In this document: positions 13,426 to 24,800 of the stretch, piece by piece
Layout: each line of letters opens with the position of its first letter
How positions within the stretch are numbered: position 1 is the first letter of the stretch
Origin: Glandiceps talaboti
Taxonomy: Eukaryota; Hemichordata; Enteropneusta; Spengelidae
DNA length: 64,000 nucleotides
Assembly (NCBI RefSeq): GCF_964340395.1
Contig: NC_135553.1
Location: 4,460,001 to 4,524,000, forward strand
Reading direction: 5' to 3'
Position numbers and translations under genes: made by a program
The notes under the pieces: model-generated
Database searches by the model: none
What the model was told of the DNA's origin: nothing
What the model saw: only the letters and a program-made list of their open reading frames with translations

Positions 13426-13832
13426 AACACATAGTGATCATGCTAGGCTGTTGAGGTGACTAAATGTAACGGTGCTGTAAGTGTAAGGCCAAACAAAAAA
13501 AAATGTGTGGTTCCTATTACATGGTCTTGAAAATAAGGGTAGGTAGGTAGGGATTTTTTTTTTTTTTTTTTTTTTTAATTTCTATTTTGCAGGTATGGAC
13601 GGGGTTGAAAATACAACTAGCAACTCAAATATATGTACAGAGCAGACATAAATTCACAAATCAAATTATTTTTTATTTCTTTTCATATGATAATTCAGTA
13701 ATACAGATTCCTTCACAATAACACTGACCAGTTGGTTTTACTGGCCTGCAAAATAACAAAATCAACATCCAACTCTGAATGTTATTTTTTCAGGTTACAT
13801 TTCATGTACATTTATACATTATATTATTCACT

Positions 13833-14021
13833 TCAACATTTCTTTCCAAATGGGCGTTGAACAACTGAATGGTTCCCATTGTCTTTACAGGTAGTACAAA
13901 TAGGTAAGACTGTTTTGTAGCGCTTCTTCAGTTCAGCATCAACTTCAGCTCCAACATCACCACAGTGGCAACATACATCTTTTCTACCAATATCAATCCA
14001 GTCCTCTTTTCTCAAATAGAT
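13833..14021 (-). pseudogene. Cysteine-rich terminal exon-like ORF inside the TIR element
   Basis: Open after a possible acceptor (TTGGTAG, 14028-14022), it encodes about 63 residues with the pattern CCHCGD, then about 25 residues, then CTTCKD, ending in FGKKC before the stop. Two CxxC pairs in this arrangement look like a zinc-binding ribbon. The composition (KEDWID, ELKKRYKTVLP) is protein-like rather than random. I do not recognise the family. An AATAAA lies about 160 bp downstream on the same strand, as expected of a last exon. It could be part of a transposon-borne gene or a decayed host exon. Confidence 0.4.
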
Positions 14022-14504
14022 CTACCAATGAGTTATATAATTCTTGTTTATTGGTCGGTGAAACGCCACTACAGACAAGAGAAATTAAATAGACATTTAT
14101 TAAAAATACTTTTCACTCACCCACCTCAAAGTATTACGAACATATATACACTCATAGAGTTAAAGCTGGAGTTATTTTTGAAGTAAAATTGAATATTGAA
14201 CCTCACATGCCTTAATTAAAACTTCGTGCGCAAAAAGTCTGACTATTGCGCCTAGCCTGTAAACGACGTATGAAAATAGTGGCGTTATAGAATAAAAAAC
14301 GCAAACAAAACATTCAAAAAATCACGTCATCTTTACCCACAACAAATTCGTCTTACGTTTCGTCTCTTACAATGTCTTATTTTTCCAAAAGAATGGCACA
14401 AAAAAATGCTTCGAAACAACGAAGTAAAAAAAAAAACAACGGAGTAAAAATAAAAACAAACCTTGACGAGGGTTTCTTCCGAACAAAGTCCCGTCCGTCT
14501 GCTA

Positions 14505-14822
14505 TTAGTATTTCGATGCATTCACGGCTTTCGTTGTGGTTTCCTCAACAATATCCTCCATTTCACGAGAAACAGCGTCTCGTTGACATTGAACTCGTGC
14601 GTATTTAATACTAAAGTTCTGACTGACGGTGCCTAGTTGAATATTGCTTTGAGTAACTTCCATCCACGGGCCATTCATTGAACTCGGACATTCAATACGA
14701 CTCTGGTAATATTTGCATTCCGAATAACCTGGATGGTGGTCTTCTAACAATTGCTCGAATGTCCTGTCTGAGTTACCAGTAGTCAGTACAGATTTTTGCT
14801 GAATGTGGTCGCATCCTATATC
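14505..14822 (-). pseudogene. Open reading segment inside the TIR element, family unknown
   Basis: An uninterrupted stretch of about 105 codons without a convincing ATG start. The residues look protein-like (for example EDHHPGYSECKYYQSRIEC, then REMEDIVEETTTK). It lies upstream of the cysteine-rich ORF on the same strand, in a different frame from both that ORF and the preceding segment (15072-14773, which begins within the TIR). It could be an exon of one spliced gene or a frameshifted remnant. No function is assigned. Confidence 0.35.
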
Positions 14823-15590
14823 CTATTCCTGCGAATTCAATTGAAAACACGCCGTGTTCGAACGAGCGAGCGGCCATTTTTGTTTTCAAAGCATGGACGT
14901 CGTAACTCTCGCCCGAACTCTCGCGCTTTGCGAGATTCGTAAATTTTCGATTTTCTGTCGGGTTTTCGGTATTTTTCCGAAACCTCGAATAAAAAGTCGG
15001 CAGTCGGGGGTTAAAAATTAGGGTCGGTCGGGTAACCGGAACCACACAATTTTTTTTGTTTGGCCTAACCATATAAGCATTACCTACCCAACATGTTCAT
15101 ATATCTGTATAGATTGTCAACTTTGACATAATGTATTAAAGTAACCATGAAAGAAAGGAATACTAACAGAGACCAAGTAATGTTCCACATTTTCAAATTC
15201 ACATTGGACAAAATTTAAGTCCATATGTATTGCTCGCTACAATGTCTATGTTTTGGTTTGTTAGTAATGCCAACTGCTACATACACAGGTAAAACATGAG
15301 TCAACCACTTTTTGATGTCCAACAGGTATAAATAATGTCGATTATTGGTTGCCAATGTTTGGGTTAATAGTTAAGTACATGTAAGTAAGTAGATAAAACC
15401 TGTCTGGGTTCTCCAGGTATATTATATGGGTTTGCTATAAAAGATATGGTAATACATGGTATGTATACAGGGTACCCTGTTACCCAGGGTCCATAAACAC
15501 CAGTAAACACATTATAAATGATAATTTTATAAATTCTATAGATGAGGGCAATACAAGCTAAACTTATATCTTTTGTGTTGTTTATTGCAG

Positions 15591-15746
15591 GAGTTGATCT
15601 GTTTTAGGCCATCCGAAGTTCTCGGCTTGAAGAAATATCAGTATTATAAGTATACATAACATACAAACCTGGCGGGACTCCCACCAACGTTGCGGCCTGC
15701 TCCTACTTTTAGGAGGAGAGCAGCTGCAACTGTTACTACAGCAACG
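15591..15746 (+). other. MRTF exon 2, 5' UTR portion
   Basis: The acceptor TTTATTGCAG ends at 15590. The exon then runs 156 nt to the start codon. It has no ATG in any frame, and an in-frame TAA at 15657-15659 fixes the coding start downstream of it. This supports an untranslated leader spliced to an upstream exon. Confidence 0.7.
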
Positions 15747-15894
15747 ATGTCGCAACCAGTGCTTGCAACAACAGGTACTGCAACGATCACCACAATTAGT
15801 ATGGATGATATCCAAGCTGCGTCACACAGCTCTGGCCAAAGAATGTTCCATGAAGGTGTCACCTTGAGAAATAATCTTACTAAAAAGAAAGACG
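15747..15894 (+). CDS. MRTF: MRTF coding exon 1 (N-terminus, residues 1-49)
   Basis: The start is the first ATG after an in-frame stop, giving MSQPVLATTG and 39 further residues rich in Ser/Thr, ending LTKKKD. The exon ends one base into codon 50 at the donor G|GTAAGT (15895), matching the phase of the next exon. The N-terminus before RPEL1 is short compared with the long mammalian MRTF-A form, so an alternative upstream coding exon may exist. Reading through the donor would stop at 16065-16067, giving only a 106-residue product. Confidence 0.85.
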
Positions 15895-18800
15895 GTAAGT
15901 CCCTTTCAGTTAATCCTAAACTCACATTGAGACTTTTGAAAGCTGCCTGTCAAGGAAGCAGTTTGAAAGCTGCCTGTCAAGGAAACAGTTCTGCTTACCT
16001 ACATTATGTCAACAAGACCAATAACGATAACTATTGCTTGGTGAGATTTAGGTCTGCCAATGGTTGAGGTGGTAAGTTCTTTGTTTTTCACCTCATAGTA
16101 CCATTTATTGGTTTGATGCATTTCATCGGTATAGTAGAGACTGACAGTATATACTAACCAGTGTAATAAAAGTATAAGAAATAACAGATCTTAGCTCTGT
16201 CCCCTCAAGCTGGAAAGTTGACATTGTGTCCTCTGTCACCATGTCGGGATGAAGAAATATTAGATTGATCATACATGTGTGAACAAGTCATTTAAAGAAT
16301 GATGAATTTTATGTAGGTTCCAAAAGGTTACACAGAACTTGTTTTGAGCTGAATCAGTATTGAAATAGTCCCTTAGATTTCCATATGACAGTATAGGAAC
16401 TATTCTCTAAGACTAGAGTGCCCCACTGTTCTCCACCAAGGATTTTTAGCTGGGTACAGTCCCTTACTATCATATCAACAATTTGCGCCTTGCTTTGCTA
16501 TTTTGCACCTTAGTCATGTTCTCTCCTTATTTCATTCCCTGTTTACAATGTTCATTGAAATGTCTATTCAATAACAACATGAGGACATATAAGTGTTAAA
16601 TTCTCCATCTGATGTATATGCTCCAGACATGTTGCTAACAACTTTTCACTCAAAAAGCTACTTGCCCTGCAAGTTTTGTCATCACATGTGTGGACCATCC
16701 TATAATTTTCAGATTTTGAGAACAATTTTTGCCTTGAACCAGTCTGGACATCATCTCAATGTCAAAGTTTTAACCCATAAAAGGTTGCCATAAACCCATT
16801 TTGAAACTTTTTTGTAGTAGATCTGAACTCAGAGCACATATTATTTACCTCGTATATTTTGATTACATTTCTTCTGCTGTCATTACCAGTGATGTAGACT
16901 CTGACTTGTCAGATGACTGCAGGAGGGCGTTGTGTAGCACTACCGATATTTCCATCTCCTTGGCCCTGAAATTTTAAAATTGTCCAAAGTTTACTCTGCG
17001 TGAGAATGTATGCATAGCTCAAGTAGAACTCTCATATCTTCAGACCCATATTACCAGAGGTGAAAACCTGAGAGTACCAGAGATATTTGAGGTGTACTGT
17101 ACTTGTACATGTGGTAATTGTAAGGGTATGTTTTAGTTAGTTGTTGTCCAGTAGCCTGTGCCATTATGATTTAGATCCTATAAATTATAATTTGATAGTC
17201 ACCAGACCAAATAATGATTCACCTGTTATAAATTCCACACAGAAATGAACACAGGGTATTATAATACATCTATGGCAACCAAATAGATGATTATTACTGT
17301 TGGTATCATTATAACCTTGCTACAAAAATACAAGTGTTTCTTCTATAAATACAGTGTACAACTTGAGGTCATGTATGGCACATGTAATGAGATATCAGTT
17401 AGATTATAAAGGTCTGTAAAGATTAGATTGCAAAAATTATGATTGTTCATCAATCTTTACATAGTATTTCTGAAAAAAATTGTCTTCTCTTCTCAGACTG
17501 ACGTAAACATGTGATTCATAGATATGAATCTTATAAGTCTTACCAAGAGATAATCCATTGAAACTGTATGTACGAACTTTTATTAACCTGATGAAAAATG
17601 CATCCGGTTTATTTGTCCTTGTGATAAATATTAAAGATACTAGCATTTTATGATGTTAATAGATTACACAATATGGTAATAAAAGAACATAAAGTCTGAT
17701 TTGAAAAAAAAGTACAAGGAATATAAAAGAAGAAAAATGGAAGATTGATGAAAAATCATCATAGGAAATGCTGGCAGCTGGAAATTATGTATGTCACATT
17801 CTATTTCTTTCACTGTTTCAGTACCTTTGTTCAACTGATAAAGTTGTGACAAATGTGTTATGCAGGATAAAATATTTCCTTTTGACAGCCTGAGCCCTTC
17901 ACTAAATTCTGTTGGACTGAATATTGTACTAGATGACAGTTGGGAAGTGTGCACTGTAAATAGAGAAACCACCTGCTTTTTCTCAAAAGTTCATGTCATT
18001 AATGAAGAAAGCCCAGGGGAAATACATGTAGATATGCAATTTGTGTATTGTACCATTTAATTATATATATATATAAACATGACAGCATAGACCAGAAGAA
18101 TTTCAAGACGTGTTTTAGCAAAATTGGACATGAGTTACATGTAGAAATGGACCCCCAAGTCACAATGTATTGTGTATACTGTTTGTGTATCATAGACATG
18201 GAGGTGAAGAACAACTGAACAAGCAAAATGTTACTCAATTATAAGAAGTAGTTAAGACCAAAGGGGGCACATGTTATTGCTTAGATTGCTGTCTTACGGA
18301 AAATATCATACGAATCCTGCTGCTACAAATGTCTCAATCTCTATACTAGTAGTGTGTTATTTCCTCACAGGTAGGAAATTATAGTCAAAATGTTGTTATA
18401 TTTAGCCTGTAAACAAGGAAAACATTAATTTAAGAAATACTACACTGCACACGTCCCTATGGTTAGTACCTTGGTTGTGTAATAATAATAATAATGTTGG
18501 GTGCTTATATAGCACTTTCCACACCGTGCTCAAAGCACTTTACAATTAGTACCCCTGGCTCGGATCAGAACGGCACAACGGCCCTTTAGTCTTCCTCAAC
18601 TCCCAGGGGAGCATATTATCCATTGCAGCCATTTCAGCGCATAGGAATAAAGCCTTCACATTGCAACCTACATCCTACCAGGTTCCCAATTATACAGCCG
18701 GGGTTGACTGAAGCACAGTCGTGATTCAAATCTTGCCAAAGGACTTTAGCCACTCAGAAACAAACAGCAGGCAGCGACAGGGCTCGAACCTGCAACCTGT

Positions 18801-21800
18801 AGATTCCAAGCTGGTCACGCTAACCATTCACCCATCATGACTCCACGTTACCTATTCTTGCAAACCAGAGCTGTTATTTCTTCCTCGACACTGCGAAATA
18901 ACCTATTGATGGTGCATTTTGGAGGGTGTCATAAAAGAGGCTGTGGTTTGCAACGATGTTATTACCCGGATTTACGGACCTGATGAACATATAACGATGG
19001 AGCAACTCTGTGGTTGCTTGATATGTGTTTTTGTTATCCTTTATGTAAATTGTTTTAAATTTAAACCTGCACTATCTGTAATTGGGGTATTATGTTTTTC
19101 GATCAGACAACAAACAATATATTTACTGAAAATCCTTAATTAAAATACCAATGATTATAAATTGCACATGTTAATTAGAGGTCTATTTATATATTACTAG
19201 TATTGTGATAAGCTCATTTGGGATGCTGATTTTTGGGTGTGGACCCAAAAATCTGTTTGATTGGATATATTGCATCATACTATGACAGAACCCCATGACG
19301 CATGAGTGCAAGTGTGGTGAACTTGGGGTATTCGCATGAGTGCTTGCAGTGTTCTCTGCGGCCGTACTTTCATGAGCATAGTGAGTAAAAGTGTAGCAGA
19401 AAACACTGTAACTTAAGTGCAACTCAAGCAGAAAGTGGTGCTGCTAATATCAACAAATGTAATAGGTGTTTGCATGTTTTCGTGCACAATGGTGAATGAT
19501 TACATTGCCATTGCATATCATTTGCATGAAAGTATGCAGTAATGTTTTCAGTATTACACTGCAGAGGAAATACCACAAGTATGTGTGCGATGCAAGTAAT
19601 CTTTGGTACATATGTAATAATATATGACTGTGTACTGCTTTAATGAATGTGTTTACCCACAGTGGCTTACCCACAGGGGATTAAATACATCTCATGGTGA
19701 ATAAAATTATGAGTATTGAAGTCATGAAAATATATTTAACAAAACAGTTTTAAAAACCATTCCAGTTGCAGCTAGTGTAGTTTTATCGAACACATTAAAC
19801 AATTCAGAATAAAGTGGTAAACACAAGTCATTTGACAGTCAAGGAGACTAGTATCGTTATTATTGTACATATACCACTTCAAAATCATAGTAAAAAATAT
19901 TGAATAATTTGAAGACATATGCTTGTGATATACATGTAGACGTCTTGTACTCAAATTACCCTTGGTATTACAAAGAATGTTTTCAGTTGTGAGAATTAAA
20001 CAAGAGGAGTAGCTGTGTTTACTTATCACCTTTCGTCACCTCATGCAGTATAGCATTACCGTTGCTAAGGTTTTCTTGGTAGCCTGTATTGTCCATTGAC
20101 CATTGAGACTGGCACATACTAAGAACCTCTTAGGCAGTGACCACCTGTGAACTTTTCACCCTTCTATTCTTTTTGACCCTTTGTAATCAGATCATGATTA
20201 GTTGAGTCTTAGAAAATCACATTCGTTCTTAGAAAACTAGTACAAAGGCAACAATAAATAATGGGTTGAACTTTTAGAGAGGAAACAACATAGTCATTAT
20301 CAGGAAGTTGTCCAAACAGTGCCATCAGAGTCCGACGTACATCACATTAATTTAGAATTGGTGCACAACTGATAGCTTAAATGTATGCAGGGTGGAGTAA
20401 GTTTTACTGCCTGCATTACTCCCAAAAATGACATCAGAACATAATAAACCTGGATATTAATCAATATTGAAATATTTTCAGTTATTTTTCATGCTATCAC
20501 CCATCTCAGTTGGTCATTGTACAAATTATCAGTTAACAAAATCTTGCAGAATTGTCAAAGGTATCCCTCCATACAGTTTGTTGAGGGCATTATCTACATG
20601 TGTACAAGAACACTTGTCAAACTTGTCAATAAAGAACAAACAGTTTCCCATTGGACATGTAATTGTTATACTTATTTTGTGGCCTGAGATTCTACTGATG
20701 TTTTAGCCCACAGACTTGCCATGTTCAGTATTGCAGGCTGTTGTTTACATGTGAACTGCATTGTTACATAGGATAGTTAAGGTGCCAATGTGGTATTGAA
20801 TCATCTCTAAAGAGATATCTTTTATCTTATCTTTATATTATATGTAAGATTGGATGGAGGATAGCACTAGAGTATAGCCTAGTTAGTAGTGCTAGCTAGA
20901 GTCTTGGCCATTTGGTTTGACAAGCTATATTGTTATATAGGCCAAAACAGCACTGCTAATCTAAATACCCAAGTTTCTGGGCTACTGATATTTGGGAGTG
21001 TTTAAAGTACTTTGAAGAGTAAACAAACATCATTGCCCTACATTTGTATAATACTTGTATATATATATATATAAGTATCAAGATAAGTCAACATAACTTT
21101 CTCCCTTTCATGCTCCATGTCCCTGATCATCCACCCTGCTTGTACATGGCTTATATTTATATTATATCAAAACATATACTTTCTATATATATCTTTATGA
21201 CTTTTTGTCATATATCCTGTTAGTGTTAGTCAGAGATGTTTTAGATTTTGAAAACAAACTGTTTTGTATTACATGTGCATTCATGTAATCATGTCCCTAT
21301 AACCATACATCTCTCTTAAAAGAGATTTAAAAATTATTATAGGACAAATTTTATATCAAAACTAGTTGTATGTAACAACAACCACAACCATCACCACAAC
21401 AACCACAGCAACAACCACAAGAACAACATTATCCAAAAGGCTGAATACAGTCAATGACTAGTTTGGTTAATTTGCATGTGAATTTACATGTGAATGAATA
21501 TCTCACATTAATATTCGACTTATCAGAAACCAATACAGTTAATCCAGACCTGTAGTGTAGGGGATGTTTTGTATTTCATGTTTATTACTCACCTGTTCAA
21601 TTTTTCCCCACTTCTGTCATTGTTCAAAACAAATCACAACATATGAAAGGAAGTCAGCTGTGAGGTGTATGCATAGTATAGACCAGGCCTGGTGGAATGT
21701 CACCACCATTCTTCTGCTGGGTGAAAGCACGGTCAGACATGACTGACACCGACAGAAATTTTTTGAACATGTGTCTTTATGTAGCCGTGGCATATACTTT

Positions 21801-24800
21801 AATTAACCAGCTTATCAAATATGAATACCTAGCTGAGTTAGTGATGAATGACGCTAAATTAATTGAAATAAATCACACTGTAATTATATTCGAGATAAAA
21901 ATGTAATCAGTGTACACTATTAAAATATTGATAGGGTGGGTATTAAATGTAACACCGTTTGTTTCAATTTCAGTTTTTGTTTCAAAACAACAATATTATC
22001 TTTGTACATTTGTGGTTGTATTATGTCTGTCTTCATGTCAGGGCAGTTCACTCTGTATCACATGAAATGATGACCTTGTAATGTCTTCTAAACTTCCAGA
22101 CTGGCATCCGTCTATCAGAGCACTTCCTGAACATTGTGGCTTCAGAGGCAACAAATAGAGTAAAATTTAATTTTGGTCATTCAAAGAAATCATCATTATT
22201 AATGATTTCAGTTCCTCATGGTGAACAATGAGGGTTGCTCACTAACATTGTTGATCCCTTTAATATATACCACAACAGAACACAACAGAACACAACACAA
22301 CAGAACACAACACAACACAACACAACACAACACAACACAACACAACACAGCACAGCACAGCACAGCACAGCACTTTACACAACACAACACAACACAACAC
22401 AACACAACACAACACTTTACATAACACAGTTCAATGCAGTGCAACAACTCGGCACACCACAACACAGTATAACATAACACAACACAACACAACATTTGAC
22501 ATAACACATGCAGCACAGTTCAATGCAGTGCAACAACTCACCACAACACAACATAGAAGTGCAATGTAACACAACACAACATAGCACAGTTCAATGCAAT
22601 ACAACAACTCAGCATAACATAGCATAGCAGTGCAGTGCAAAACATCATAACAGTTCAATGCAATTCAACAACACAAAGTAACAACATAGCAGTGCAACGT
22701 AATGTTACACAACAGTATAGTGAAATACAACATCACTAGCATGTAACTCAACATAGCAGTGCAACATAATATGTGCCATGCAATGCATCATCACAGCATA
22801 ACACAATATAGCAGTGCAACCCAACACAACACAACACAACACAACACAACACAACACAACACAACACAACACAACACAACACAACATGTACAATATTATA
22901 ATTGACACATGTACATGTACCATATGTATACAGTGGCTATCATACAATACAGCACAAAAGAAAACAATGCAATATCTTTGTGGAATTTAATCATCTGCTT
23001 GGACAATTAATGACATGATTTAGATACTTGTGTCACTCAGTACATGATGGAATGCCTGTATCTAGACAGGTATAAACAAGAGTTCACATCTGTGTACACA
23101 ATTGTATATCAACGATATAAATTGCAGACCAGAGTCCATTTAGTCAGAATCAGTTTCAAACTGCTATCCCAGTTGCCAGATCATGATAATGGTCTCAAAA
23201 TGGCCAGAGCCACACCTTAATTAATGATACCTACGTTTTGCTGTGTAAAACTTGCCTGGACATGTGTCTATCCTACTATAATTATAATTTGATTTGGCCG
23301 TTTCAAAACTAGTCAATCTGTACTGCAAAATATTGTAATCTAATATGTGTCATTTTGAAAAGTGGCCAGGTTATGTATCTGACCTGTAGTATAATGTGAT
23401 CTAGTTTTGACCTGTTAAAAACTAACCAGGGTATGTATATGTATCTGACCTATAGAATATAATAATCTAACTTTGACCTTTTGAAAACTAACCAGGGTAT
23501 GTATCCGGCCTACTGAAAACAAACAGATACATGGATATCACCAGATATGACCTAGTACATCAAACCAAGTGTGATAAAGTACAACTTTCATTCCTGGTAC
23601 TGTTGTAATGAAGACAATGGCAAAGTTATCAGTGGCACTCACTCATCTGTATGTTAATGTAACATCAATGGATATCATTATGTATTGACTTTCATAACTT
23701 TCAAGTTGTCTCTGACTAGCAATGTTATTTCATTTTGAAAAAAAAAGGTGTATATCAACAGTCTGCTAAGCTTGGCTTATGTTTGTGAATGAATCCAGTG
23801 GTATGAAGTCTGACAATGATGATATCGTGAGAATTAACTGTTCAGTCTGTTATCTTGGCAGACTCTTTAAATTATTAATGGTTAGTCACTGTCTGAGTAC
23901 TACCCATTGATAGATTGGCAAGTTATCAGTTCTGCTTCAAAATACTGCTGCTTTTAGAGTAAATGAACATTGGATGCTACAATGCTTATATATATTATTC
24001 ACACACTCTGTATTAAAGATGATAACAGTGACTGTCCTATTTTGTGTCATCACCACAGCTTCCCATTATATTTTATCAATGTCCACCACAGTCTAAACAA
24101 ACATGTAAACAGATAAGACAACACAAATGACACAAACACAAGTTCAGGTTGATCCAATAATGCTCTTACAGCATCCTGTGTTACTTGCGTAACTGTACTT
24201 TACATTTAAAGATCCGCATTGTGTCCAGTTCATTGGCTGTAGGGTTTTAGCATACCTATATTGTTCCATAGACCAGGTTTTCTCCCTTTCTCATGCATTG
24301 TTGTATATTGAAAAATGCACACAATTGTGTGTTGCACAATGTGTGTTTACCACTGAAGGTTGTTAGCCCTTTCAAACGGTTTCTAATTCCAGCCATATCA
24401 GTCTGTGATGTCAATTAAGATTTTCAAGAATTACCCATTAAGCTAGTTTGGTATCTTTTGTATGATTAAATGTAATTAGAAGTACCATTAATGAGAAAGG
24501 GTTGATTATTTTGTCTAAGTGAGAGATGACTAGGTAGGTTATGGGAAGACTAGTGAAACAGGTATACTAAGTGTGTTCTTTTCAGAAGTGGCTGCCATGT
24601 CATTGTACATGCAATAATCTTACTTCCACCTATTGTAAAGAGCCCTCACTGAAATGTCAGTGATTTAACTACTTTTGAGGCCTGTATGACATATTAGTTG
24701 TTATATTGGTGTTACCTTTTGTGAGCTGGTTTCAGTGTGTACCTGACAGTTATTCAGAATTCAAACTGAGTGGTGCGATGAGAAAGAGATTGGCAACAAT

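Larger units (their letters stand above)
13481..15068 (-). mobile_element. 1.6 kb element with about 31 bp terminal inverted repeats and cryptic coding pieces
   Basis: The left end (GGCCAAACAAAAAAAAATGT, 13485 on, then GTGGTTCC) is matched in inverted orientation by the right end (about 15036-15068), giving TIRs of about 31 bp. Inside, the - strand carries three open stretches in the order 15072-14773, 14822-14505 and 14021-13833, then a polyadenylation-type AATAAA (13677-13672) before the left TIR. The interior is richer in CpG than the neighbouring intron, for example 14860-15000. A DNA transposon, or a non-autonomous derivative that has captured a gene, would give this layout. No transposase motif was recognised and the target-site duplication is unclear. 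Confidence 0.6.
2608..15590 (+). other. Inferred MRTF intron 1 (no gene recognised)
   Basis: If the exon 1 call is right, this is a 13 kb intron ending at the acceptor TTTATTGCAG (15581-15590). It holds AT-rich unique sequence, homopolymer runs, a small hairpin (7830-7936), MITE-like pieces (8353-8478), a 0.5 kb foldback element (9995-10493), a degenerate tandem repeat (12850-13425) and a 1.6 kb TIR element (13481-15068). I saw no exon-like coding stretch outside the TIR element. Confidence 0.4.

Noticed and set aside
15690-15746. An N-terminal extension of MRTF upstream of 15747
   Set aside because: No ATG lies between the in-frame stop at 15657-15659 and 15747, and non-ATG initiation has no support here.
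22208-22947. Cys/Val/Leu-rich ORFs on the - strand resembling a membrane protein
   Set aside because: They arise from the AACAC pentamer array.
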